From: Scleroderma bovista
Taxonomy: Eukaryota > Basidiomycota > Agaricomycetes > Boletales > Sclerodermataceae
Direction of reading: 5' to 3'
Assembly (NCBI GenBank): GCA_037178675.1
Contig: JAYMGJ010000207.1
Location: forward strand, 1 to 64,000
Length of the DNA: 64,000 nucleotides
Part shown: piece by piece, positions 54,162-64,000 of the stretch
Numbering within the stretch: the first letter of the stretch is position 1
Layout of the letters: the number at the start of each line of letters is the position of its first letter
Program-made: the position numbers and the translations under genes
Notes under the pieces: generated by a model
Databases searched by the model: none
The model's input: the letters and a program-made list of their open reading frames with translations, nothing else
What the model was told of the DNA's origin: nothing

Positions 54162-56791
54162 ATGGCGAGGCAAAAGGCATCTGTCAAGAAACAACCTGTG
54201 GTTCCCGAGTCTCCAACAAAGTCCAAGAAGAAGACACAAGGACCGGAGAGCTCGACATTAGAACAGGTTAAGCAGATCTCACAGGAGGGTAAAGACACGC
54301 ACCTACAGTCCGACCAGACCAAGAAGGCCTATGCTGGACATGTCCGTCGAGGGCGCGAGTGGCTGCAGAGTGTCGTTAGTGGTGGAAATGATACTTCTGG
54401 CAGCAGTCTCGAAGACTTCAAGGACCCAGAATTCAAACATGCATTTGAAGACATACCAAATAGGTTCTCTGCCAAGGCACTCTCCTTGTACCTGTCATTG
54501 AAAGGGTTCGGCCAAGAGCGGGGTCAGAGCACAGTTGAAGGTGTGCATGCAGCCTACAAAAAGCTGTGGGACAACGCGTGAGTTTCAATTGCCTTATGCT
54601 TCAATGAATTAATGTGGCCATGTCATTAGTGATGGTGACACCTACCGTAATAAATGGCATCATAATGATGCACGACAGCGATGGGAAGGGAACCCTGCAA
54701 ACTCAGCAGACGTTGCAGATATCATGACAGCAGTCAAACACAAAATAGGCGCCGAAGGAGCTGACCGTGTGCATTCATCTGCGATGAAGAGAGAGCATAT
54801 GGATAAGATTCTTGTGTGGACGAAATCAACTTGTCCAGAAATTGGAAGCGCATTGAATTTCCTCAGCATCGTGCTAACTAAGGGAAGGCTTTTACCCAGC
54901 GCATGTGGCATCAGCGACAGCGCAAAGAGGCAGATCACGAAATACCTTCAATTCCTTGCCTTTACTTCCACAGCTTGGACGATCTGGAGCAGGTACGACA
55001 TTAATTCAGATGACTCTATTGATCTGTCTTGGCTTACCAAATAATTTTGGCAGGTGCTTCGAGCTTGTGAAGCTCAAACGCGAAGATATTCGAATGGATA
55101 TCTCACAGGCGGACTTCGTCCTTCTCAAATATCTACAGGGAGCGGATGATACCTTAACTGATAGTGATCATGAAGTTTATTACGAGATCCATCTAAAGAA
55201 TAGGAAGGGATGGCAAAAAAAGACTGACAAGGGTAACCGAGAAATAGACCTACGAAGTAAGTTGCTTGAGATCTGATGCAGCTACTGTCCTAATGCTGCT
55301 GCTGTAGGTAATCGTTACAAGATATACCCACGACCCGACTTGATGGCCTGCGACTCGTTCTTCTGGCTGCTCGTTTGGATGAGGTGGCTAGAGTATGCAC
55401 ATCTTGGCTGTCCGATGGCAGATGGAGACTTTATCTTCCCTGCAATTGGTGCAAATGGAGCTGTGTACCCTGGTGAACCAATATCGCATGATAAGATCCA
55501 GAAATACATCAATGAAGCGATGACAGGCAGTGGTATTGAAGGCAATTTCTCGACGCATTGTTTCCGACGGGGGGGGGGCGCAATATCGGTTCATCCAGGC
55601 ACGTGGAGAAGAAAAATGGGACTTGGATGTGGTTCGATGGTGGGGCGGATGGGCAGAGGGGGAGCACGTTGAGTGTCGAGTTTCCTTTCTTGTCTTTTTT
55701 TCTTTTGACATCGTTACCGTTGCACTTGCAGAACTACACCCTGATCCGTTACCTTTTGGACGAACTACATTATTACCAGCACGATTATAGTGACGCATTG
55801 CGGCGTCCCCGTCGAAGTGACGCCGATATGTCACTCATTGCTGACCGCGCTCTTCTAGCACCGGCCTCAAGAGAGGAACTTTGTTCCTTCCATTCATCGG
55901 TAACTGCAGATTTGAGGGAGATCCGCAACGCAGTCGCAACCTTGGACAACTCTATGTCCACTGTGTGTACCAAGGTTGGGCACATCGAAGACATGCTGGG
56001 CAATGTCACAAATTCTCTCCGCGGTCTCACTGAAGCCATCATTACGCGCTCAGGCCCCCTACCTAGTACAACGAGTATTGGCAATTATTCCCCGGCTTTT
56101 GGTACTAGAGGTACGCCGTTTGAATTTGCCTCTCTTCATCGTTGATTTCTTACTTTGAGTGGACTGTGCATGTGTGACAGAGCGCGGTGCCCTCCCGATG
56201 AGCCTAGCACCCGCTCCGAGTCCACCGGTTGTCCCAGTGCCTGAGAGAAACTTCGTTGGCCCACGACACTTTTCATTCACTTGCACATCTGTGCAACTAC
56301 CGGTCACCCAGCCACCGCCAGTCGCTTCCGAAAGTAGCTACTCTGAATGCCCAAGTCTCATCGTCATTCCCGATGTGCCTGGTCGTAGGACAAGAACCCC
56401 GGCAAGGGAAGGGTGGAGGATCGTTGTCCGACACTGGCTGGAAGGTGACCCACAACTAAAGTTGTACGTTCCCCTCAAAGATTGGCCGTACGAGTATACG
56501 CACAGATCCAACCGCAAGTGGCAATCAAAGTACAACCAGCGGCGCACAATTGCAACCGAATTCCTTGAGCGGTGAGTGCCTACTCCCTCGATTTTCTTAA
56601 TATCATGTCAATGCTCACTGACATGTTCACTCAGGTACAATAGCAACGAGGAGGAATTTATTCAGGCGTATGGGGATGCCATCGAGAAGGGCATTGCAGC
56701 GCTCTTCAGAGCCATCACCCACGCTCGCCAGGTTCGAGGAGATGCGGAGGTTCGAGGCCGTCGTCAGGCTTCCCACGCTGCCCAGCAGTGA
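54162..56791 (+). pseudogene. Crypton tyrosine recombinase with GCR1_C-like DNA-binding domain, one-base frameshift
   Basis: Seven exons (54162-54577, 54630-54992, 55054-55256, 55308-55667, 55732-56110, 56181-56571, 56635-56791). They total 2269 bases; one base too many sits in a G10 run at 55569-55578. With nine G's the frame is open for 755 aa. The N-terminal core-binding part is followed by Arg260 (box I, RCFELVKLKREDI). Then come H411-C-F-R414 (HxxR box), a VRWWGGWAEGEH segment and YTLIRYLLDELHYYQHDY with the candidate nucleophilic Tyr. After a coiled-coil-like stretch the C-terminal WRIVVRHWLEGDPQLKLYVP, WPYEYTHRSNRKWQSKYNQR is a GCR1_C-type DNA-binding domain, known from Cryptons. The enzyme would integrate a circular intermediate by recombination. 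The surplus G may be mutation or sequencing error. Confidence 0.88.
55569..55578 (+). repeat. G10 homopolymer in the recombinase HxxR box
   Basis: CGAC followed by ten G's then CGCAATATCGG. Reading on both sides agrees with the family only if nine G's were present (FRRGGAQYRF). Confidence 0.85.
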
Positions 56792-58560
56792 CGACGACAG
56801 TGACCAGCAATCATTTTCATTTTTCATTTTGGTTTTTCAACTAGACATTTCCTTCCTGTACCCTAGAGTCACTACAATGCTGCATTGCTTTTTCTGTCCC
56901 TCTGATGAGTCTGGTGATCCCACAGCGAGCCGCCGAATTGAGTTTTTTCGTCCCTCGGCCTTCGGACAGTCTCACTCGGCCTGAGCCCAGCACCCGTTCC
57001 GTTCCGTCGAGCACTCCGTCGATCACGCCTGTCACGGCTCACGCTCACTGACGCTCGCGGACTTACGGCAACGATGCCGTCCCAGCGAGGCACCCCCATG
57101 CCGACATGGGCTCCCGACTGTCGGGGTCCCGCCCCCTCTTTCCTGGAAAGGCAAGGCACGTGCCCCCGCTCCCGATCTGGCCTTGCAGCGACCGTAAATT
57201 TCTCGAGATAAGTAAACATTCCAACTCAGTGGACATAAATCCGTACTGTGCGGGCAGACTCCAGCTGGGTGCACCTGTTCCACCGGGGTAAGCTTGAACG
57301 ACTCGGTTTGAATTCTACAACCGAGAGTTGCGACGCGACCGCGTTGGAGTGAAAACGTGAATTGAGTCGTTGACATCACCGTGACATCAATAAGGTCCCA
57401 ATGATCCATCACCTACGTTGATCGAAGGAACTGGGCCATCAAGGGGGTCGCTTAACTACACGGGGAAAGATGTGCGCAATTAAATATACGTTGATATCAG
57501 TGCACTCACGGGCATAGAATCCAATGCACTACCAGGCTGGCCTAGAAACTCTGTCAAAGTAACGGAAAGAACAAGAGGCAGAATAGGTGCAGGTGCAGGT
57601 GGGACCGCAGAAACGAGAGATACAGACTCAAAGATAATACCGATGAGTGTGATCGACGTCCGTTACACATCAGAGGACAAAGTGTGCATCTGACACTTGC
57701 GTAGGACGGCTTTTGCTAAAGCTGGCTTGTCGTGAATAGACACGAGATCATTGGTTCATTACTCGTCCCCAAACGGTGATACATGACGTGTTTGTGCAGG
57801 GCTCCTGGAAATATGAAAAGGATGAAAGATTAGACACGAGTGGTACGGTAGCATCTTCCTTGAAACTGTCAACGCCACCTTCACGTATCTATGAGTGACG
57901 TTGGCGTGGACAATCCTTTATCCCTGCCAGACCGCGATTTGTCGGTGTCCGAGGCGCTTCCGTAGTTGGCTTTGCAAATAGTAGAATTGCCTTTGCATGG
58001 AAAATGAGAGCGAAGCGACGGTCAACCTGATCAAATTATTCTTGATGGACTGTGCAATGAGACAGTCGTTCTGGGATCACAGGATGATGTGGATCAACGC
58101 ACCGTGTGGTCACCCATTCAACTGGACCCTTGGATTCGAGTCCATCACCCTCTATAGGAAGAGCTACAAGCTTCTCAGAGCAGAGCCATGGAAGATGCAC
58201 AGGTCTGCGCTGGCGAGGTACGTGTGGAATTGATGCCACTTGACCAAAGACAGCATCGAGCAGCAAAGACCACGCGGCTCAGTGTTTTGGCGGTGCGATT
58301 CACAGTGCCACGACAATATTCGATGACCCGGAGTCAATATGTTGCCAGTTGGTTCCAGGTCAAGACGGTGCGCTTCCTTCGGGTCGTCCACACCCACATT
58401 TTATTCCGTTTCCTCCACAACCCCCGATGCAACTGTGAGCTAGAATTTGTACCCCCGTACTTCTATTATCATTGCTGACACTTTGCTCAAACAGGGAGCT
58501 AACCAGCACTCTTACCGATGTCATAGCAAACGGTAAATTGTGGTTTTACCACCATGGATA
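56792..58560. other. Spacer between the Crypton and the DUF6533 array
   Basis: No gene recognised. GC-rich up to about 57180, then mixed. A plus-strand frame at 57997-58233 (78 codons) resembles nothing known. Crypton ends, which have no TIRs, could not be placed. Confidence 0.4.
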
Positions 58561-58579
58561 GGATCACCCCGGGTTGACA

Positions 58580-60090
58580 CCAAGCGTCCTAGTGATACTC
58601 TACTATGACTACGTCCTGACACTTCAAAGAGAGGTAGAACTTTTCTGGCTGAAACCGCGCAGGTCTTGGGCTTTCGCACTTTTCATCGCCAATCGCTATG
58701 TTCCGATCATCGCTCGCATACCTACTCTAATTGAAATATTCTGGCCACCCGATATGGGAGAGGATGGAACCGTACGTGCCCTATTGCATTGAATATAACG
58801 TGTGCGCTCAGTCGCTGATTTCCTCCTCGCGCGTGTGTATGTAGTTGTCAGTTACTAGTGTATCATTGACTTTGCCAACAAGGTGTTGACATTTTTATAG
58901 CTGCAGAGCTGCTACTCTCTACGAGCGATTTGAAATAATCGTAGTACAGATTATAGGTGGAGGTAAGTGTTGGCTTTTATCTTCTCGTCCATTGTCTGAC
59001 TTGGAAGGCAGCCATTATGATGATGCGCATGTATGCTTTGTACGAGAAAAGCAGGCGAGTCCTATCATTCTTGGTTGCATATGCCACCATCTGCATTGCT
59101 GTGGGCTGCGTAAGTAGCTGCTTTTTCATGGTTGTCATCTTGTCACAGCCATTTGCGATCTGTCATCCAGTGGGCTATACTCACCCGGGAATCCGTGAGA
59201 TCACCACTCGTGCCAACGCCTCCACTGCAATACGGATGTAACCCTGCTCTAACTGTTGAAGGGTGCGGCATATCTGTTTTCCTGATTTCTCTTGTGATTA
59301 ACACTTGTGGCACTCTTAGGGCTCAGCGTACGTAGTTGGATGGCGATACTCGACAGGTCGGCGATCTAATGCAATTCGCAGGCTTAGCTCTTGCATGGAG
59401 TGGCCAATTGGCCTTTGATGCGATAGTCTTGGCTATGACATTATGGAGAAGCCTGCGTATTAGAAAACTAGGCCACCATGCCTTGCTGGATGTCTTAATA
59501 CGTGACGGTCAGTCCGACCGATATCCTGACCTGTTTTCTTATTTGATTGTGACTGAAATGCACGCTTGTACAGGTTTCTTGTATTTCAGGTCAGTCTGTC
59601 GCCATATGTTGGTAATCAGAGCCTTACACCCAGCAGTGTAATGTGTATCGCAAATGTTGGTAATATCACTGCATTTTTGGTAAGGCTTCGAACTACTTGC
59701 CGATGTCCAGCATGTCTCATGATCTGATAACGTTCAGGTGTGCGACACGGTAAATACACCAGTACTGCCTTGGTCAAAACTATCTTTTACTATTTACCTT
59801 ACTAGTCAGCGTCGAAAGTAGCCTTGGCTGGCTTCACAAATTCGTAAGGACCGACAAAACTGTTCCACATTCTCTCTGATTTGTCTCCAGAATATCTGTC
59901 ACAATGATTTCGCGGCTCATGCTCAACCTCCGCAGCCCAAAAATAACTGCATCGCCCCACCTATGCACACCTACCTACCTAAGGGATGGCACGTTGCTCG
60001 TAACGACGGTAGTTTCGCCGGATTTCACGTGCCCATCGAGATACGTTGACGAACCAGCTCTGGAACTGCAACAAATCAGTATACGATCAT
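58580..60090 (+). pseudogene. DUF6533-type fungal membrane protein, copy 1 (integrity uncertain)
   Basis: Blocks in family order: ILYYDYVLTLQREVELFWLK, PRRSWAFALFIANRY (DUF6533 signature), FEIIVVQIIGG joined through an intron to AAIMMMRMYALYEKSRRVLS. Then come LVAYATICIAVGC, GQLAFDAIVLAMTLWRSLRI, ALLDVLIRDG and a last exon ISVTMISRLMLNLRSP. The family comprises seven-helix membrane proteins of unknown function, abundant in Agaricomycetes. Each block is open, but at least one junction (near 58900) does not join cleanly in one frame, so I list it as a probable pseudogene; a true gene with exons I mis-set remains possible. A tandem copy lies at 62050. Confidence 0.65.
59717..60058 (+). repeat. 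Duplicated 3' block of the DUF6533 gene, copy A
   Basis: About 342 bp starting CTCATGATCTGATAACGTT, roughly 94 percent identical to 63656-64000, same orientation; covers the last intron, last exon and 3' flank. Confidence 0.9.
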
Positions 60091-60939
60091 GACAGAAATT
60101 GGCACAGGGTTGCGATGTGACTGTGAGTGAAGGAAGCACCTCAGTTAATCGTCTGTACATCGAGTTGCGTTTGGAGGAACCTGAACAAGGGTCATAGTGG
60201 GTTTCAGATAATTTTTATGCTCTATCTTACAATACTAGAATACATACTAGTCCATCATGTATTGTTAGCACTTCCTCATTTACACCTTATACTGCATCAG
60301 CGCTGGTTTCGGGCAGCACGTTGTTGGCCTGGTTCAGACTGAACATTGAACATGGACCAAGCCAATACACAGCCTTACAGTAGGTCTTTTTTTTTTGGAC
60401 AAGTGATAATATTGTGTAGCAACCGACTAGTCTAGCTCTAGTACATAAACACAACGCCTTTGTGGGGCGGCCGGTCCGAGGAAAAATGTTCTTACGCACT
60501 ATCCGTCTTGCGACGGGGTGTGTGGGACTCCATAGGCTCACTGGTGAACCCGTTTCAGGTAGGGGACCTGGTGAGCGTGATAATACCCACTAAAACGTAT
60601 GATGGTATTACTACATAAGTCATACCAAACCGTCATAGTGTCTTTTCAATGCCGGCTTAAGTGCTTCTTCCAACAATTTCTAATGATCTAACTTACATAC
60701 CATAGAGGCAATGATGATCCGGGCATGGCCCGTTGGCATCCCCTACCTTGGGTATCAGGTGGAAAGCGTGTACACCCTACCTACTAATCGCCACTCCGAA
60801 CGTTGAACGCCTTTGACAGACATACAATAAGGGAGCTTGTCTTACCAAGTGTGAGTAGTATAGACGTCGATGCCAATCGGGACACTCCTGCATTGCCACC
60901 AAGCGCTGACTCCAGGGTTTTCTCCCATTTATTTACAGT
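60091..60939. other. Spacer between DUF6533 relics
   Basis: No gene supported; a T10 run lies near 60388. The stretch just before 60940 has an intron-like end. Confidence 0.4.
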
Positions 60940-61000
60940 ATGAAAGGGTTTCGACGATCACGGTGATACGCCTCATGCTAAACCTTCGGGAAATTTAAAA
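60940..61000 (+). pseudogene. Isolated last-exon relic of a DUF6533 gene
   Basis: After a TTTACAG acceptor the sequence reads YERVSTITVIRLMLNLRE, then an in-frame TAA. It matches the ends of copies 1 and 2 (ISRLMLNLR), indicating a former extra copy. Confidence 0.6.
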
Positions 61001-61143
61001 AAATCCTTTTGAGGATACTCGGTGACCGAATATTTGATGCTTTGATGTGATCAACATCTGTCGAGGAAAGGGTTACATTTGTTAAGATATCGTGCGGCGA
61101 TTGCCGGCGCGGTGTTACAGTCAAGGATTATATCACACAAATG

Positions 61144-61200
61144 ATCTAGCTTCCCTATGTCCGAGTAGTCCGGGACTACTCGGACATAGGGAAGCTAGAT
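61144..61200. repeat. Perfect 57-bp palindrome
   Basis: Two exact 28-base arms (beginning ATCTAGCTTCCCTATGTCC) around a single central G at 61172. It would extrude as a hairpin with essentially no loop. No coding region overlaps it. Confidence 0.95.
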
Positions 61201-62030
61201 GGTGGGCGTCGAGGACCAAGATGTTATTCCGTTGTGTATGTAAGCCACTACGGTACCATGTGTATTATATAAGTGGCAAGCTCTCAACTTGCACAGAAGG
61301 CACTTTTGGAACTTCTCGCCATCTGATCCCACTGGGCCTGGTCTTGATTTGTCGCCTGCAAGTGTGTTGGTATAGTTAGCACATATTTCTTCCGCTTTAT
61401 AATGGTAGAAATGATGGGATCATTTGTGATATTGGCTGTGACCCAGATCAGTTATCTGGGCTGTGGCTACATAGTAACGCAGTCACCGGCAGAGTTCAGC
61501 GCTGCAGCGGCCGATCATGTAAACCTCGACCGAAACTGAAAGGCGAGCCAATAAATCAACCAACAGAGTAAGTTACTTGCCGTCAGTTCATAAGACACCA
61601 CGTTCTAGTCGGCTTGAACTGCAGCGGTGTTCGCTTCACTAGCTTTATGTAACTAAATGATAGTGAGATGCGGCTATGCAGCCTGTGCCAGTGGCTGTCA
61701 CTTGACCCGCCAGACGAACTGGAAAGCTAACTTTTAGCACCCACGAATTCGTCCAAACCCTCTCCATTCCAAACCTTTTGGGATCACCTATTGCTTTTTC
61801 TTTAATGGAATCTCAGCCAGTGTGAGTAGTATTCCGACATATCTTGCAAACCACTGCTAACTGTTGAACGGCGGCTGACAGTGATGTGAGCGTATCTTTC
61901 GCCGTTGTGACTTGCGGTAAGGCACCTTACATCCCACTACCATTCTTCTCCCGTCATGTGCTTTGAAGGAACGACTATCTTCCTTCAAATCTTGAGGTTT
62001 GCCTACGGGAGACTAGTCATGGCAGGTGCT
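61201..62030. other. Spacer upstream of DUF6533 copy 2
   Basis: No gene supported; only short frames without family resemblance. Confidence 0.4.
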
Positions 62031-62050
62031 GACACTCATCTACAGTACTC

Positions 62051-63481
62051 ATGCTGTATGATTACGGACTAACATTCGCAAGGGAGATCGAGCTATTCTG
62101 GCAAAGACCCCGGAGATCATGGCCTTTTGTCCTCTTCGTTGCAAACAGATATATCACCATCCTGGGCCACATACCGCCATCTATTTCCACTCTCTGGTCT
62201 TCAAGATACTTAGACTATAGCGTATGTTGTGCCTATTACATTGATCGGCAGTTAATGGCTCACCTGACACTCGACTACAGTGGTGGGCCGATCCCACGAC
62301 GTATTCCGCCGTTAACTTATGCAGTTCGTGATCAGGTGCAGTTCTATGCGCCTCACTGACCAGCTTGTAATCGTGGTGGTCCAAATTATCGGAGGAGGTG
62401 CGTTGTTGATCATCTCCCCACGTGTTCACCGCAATAATGAACCAAAGTTATCATGGGCATGCGTATCTACGGTCTTTATCAAAAGAACCGGTCGGTTTTT
62501 ATCTTTCTTCTGGCAATTGGGCTTTGTGCGATCACCGCGGGCTGTGTGGGTGTCATCTCTCATCACATCACCACTTTTGAAGCTGACAAAGTAACAAGTG
62601 GGCAATCATTTCCTCGTCCGCCGATTCGACGACTTTGTCTCTATCTCAATGGGAGTTGATGAGTACTATGGACTGTTCATATTATTCTTCTCATTCGTGA
62701 GACTTCCGGTTCAGTAAAGCGTAGTCTGGTGCTCATTAACACTCTCAGGAGCCTATGTATGGCCACTCCATCTAAGAAAGTGAATGGTGTTTATGACGTA
62801 ATTATATGCAGATCTAGCAGTAGCATGGAGTGGGCAGCTCATGTTCGACTTTGCTGTGTTCCTTCTTACGCTCTGGTCATCGCTCTGTGTCCGGATGGTG
62901 GGGAGCCGGAATGTGACGGACATTTTGCTGCGGGATGGTGTGTTCAATCATTTCCATTACTTCTATTTACTTATAGGTTGACTAGGTACTCTATATTTCG
63001 CGTGCGTTGGTGTTCACAAGACGTGCCAACGATTGCTGATGAAATTCCTAACTTCGCAGAGTAATGTGTGGAGCTAACATCGCAAATATTGCTATGTTGT
63101 TGGTGAGCTTTCTGCGCCACACTCCTGATTTCACAAGCTAACCTAATCTAGGTGGCAATGGTCAGCTATAATATCCCGCATGAATACGGTGTATTGACGT
63201 CATTCTCTCATCTATTAACAGAACCCCTTGCAAAGTCTCCTTGGCCCTTTCACGAACATGTAAGTTCCATCCATGGCGTTTGAAGTTTGAAGTGATTGAT
63301 ATTCTACACCAGAATTTCTTCTCTCATGATTTCAAGACTCATGCTGAACCTTCGTGATCCGAGTATAACGGTTACAACAACAACTTCTTTCCCTCCATTA
63401 TCTCATGCAAGCATGTTTACAACACCCGCTCGTGATACAGGTGGTGTTAGTACTGGCCAAGCATCGATGTCGATGGCATAG
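62051..63481 (+). pseudogene. DUF6533-type membrane protein, copy 2, degenerate
   Basis: Same block order as copy 1: LYDYGLTFAREIELFWQRPR, RSWPFVLFVANRYITILGHI, LVIVVVQIIGGG, MRIYGLYQKNRSVFIFLLAI, LAVAWSGQLMFDFAVFLLTL, VTDILLRDG, and a last exon LMISRLMLNLRDPSI ending at 63481. Frames shift between blocks and a TGA follows the first exon region (about 62340), so it looks non-functional, although the exon blocks themselves are well kept. Similarity to copy 1 shows tandem duplication. Confidence 0.65.
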
Positions 63482-63655
63482 CCATGAAGCTACACAGTTT
63501 GCTCTTGATCATTGGTGCGTGCAATTACAGTTGCTGGTCGCATGGTCCTTAGTCTGGTGTTGGGTGGATTAGGTGAATTAGCTCAAGCTTTGATGAGGTC
63601 ATTCGTTCATGTGACACTCTTGCTATTTTCTTGCATAATTTATTTTGCACACAAC

Positions 63656-64000
63656 CTCATGATCTGATAACGTTACAGTAGGTGTGCGACACGGTAAATA
63701 CACCAGTACTACCTTGGCTAAACTATTCTTGACCATCTACCTTACCAGTCAGCGACGAAAGTAGCCTTGGCGGGCTTCACAAATTCGTAAGGACAGGCAA
63801 AACTGTTCTACATTCTCTCTGATTTGTCTCCAGAGTATCTGTTACAATGATCTCGCGGCTCATGCCCAACCTCCGCAGCCCAAAATAACTGCATCGCCCC
63901 ACCCATGCACACCTACCTACCTAAGGGATGGCACGTTGCTCGTAACGACGGTAGTTTCACCAGATTTTACATATCCATCGAGATACGTTGATGAACCAGC
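63656..64000 (+). repeat. Duplicated 3' block of the DUF6533 gene, copy B (runs off the window)
   Basis: Second copy of 59717-60058, including ISRLMPNLRSP, with a one-base deletion in the AAAATAACTGC segment. Continues past the window end. Confidence 0.9.

Noticed and set aside
57997..58233. 78-codon plus frame
   Set aside because: No homology recognised, no splice context, isolated.

Overview
The window looks like a repeat-rich stretch of an Agaricomycete (mushroom-forming basidiomycete) genome. Predicted genes carry many short GT-AG introns of about 45-65 bp. The families present are typical of that group: a Plavaka transposon, Agaricomycete Helitrons, F-box/LRR, DUF6533 and DUF4419 proteins, and a BAHD-type acyltransferase. 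There are no bacterial features, rRNA or convincing tRNA. All names rest on motif recognition and manual splicing; no database search was possible.

Layout. 0.7-1.6 kb: an apparently intact Zn2Cys6 regulator. 4.0-4.8 kb: a broken DUF4419 gene. 5.07-7.66 kb: a complete pogo/Fot1-type transposon with an intact four-exon transposase, TA target duplication and matching ends. 7.8-25.0 kb: one F-box gene split into three pieces by two insertions. The first is a small TIR element (TSD TTT) that itself received a complete-ended but decayed Helitron with a second, OB-fold-like gene. The second is a 7.5 kb Plavaka (CMC) element with an intact 1022-aa transposase and a divergent accessory gene. 26.2-27.8 kb: an intact seven-exon acyltransferase. 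28.2-33.3 kb: a DDE transposase joined to a DnaQ-like exonuclease fold that has lost its catalytic acids, broken by a nonsense codon and an internal inversion of about 600 bp. 34.0-47.5 kb: a pile of Ty3/gypsy remnants in both orientations with LTRs, one LTR cut by a 712-bp fold-back element. 48.8-52.1 kb: a degenerate copy of the splicing factor gene PRP8 containing a piece of a cyclin gene. 52.2-53.9 kb: an intact XPG/Rad2-like nuclease. 54.2-56.8 kb: a Crypton tyrosine recombinase with a GCR1_C-like tail, off frame only at a G10 run. 58.5-64.0 kb: degenerating tandem copies of a DUF6533 membrane-protein gene, a duplicated 3' block and a perfect 57-bp palindrome.

Together the window is mainly an archive of at least six mobile-element classes (pogo, MITE/TIR, Helitron, Plavaka/CMC, exonuclease-type DDE, Crypton) plus gypsy retroelements. 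Only four genes look like intact host genes or unattached domains: the regulator, the acyltransferase, the XPG-like nuclease and possibly one DUF6533 copy. At least seven nonsense codons in unrelated coding sequences are best explained as CGA to TGA, which fits decay of methylated CpG in silenced repeats.
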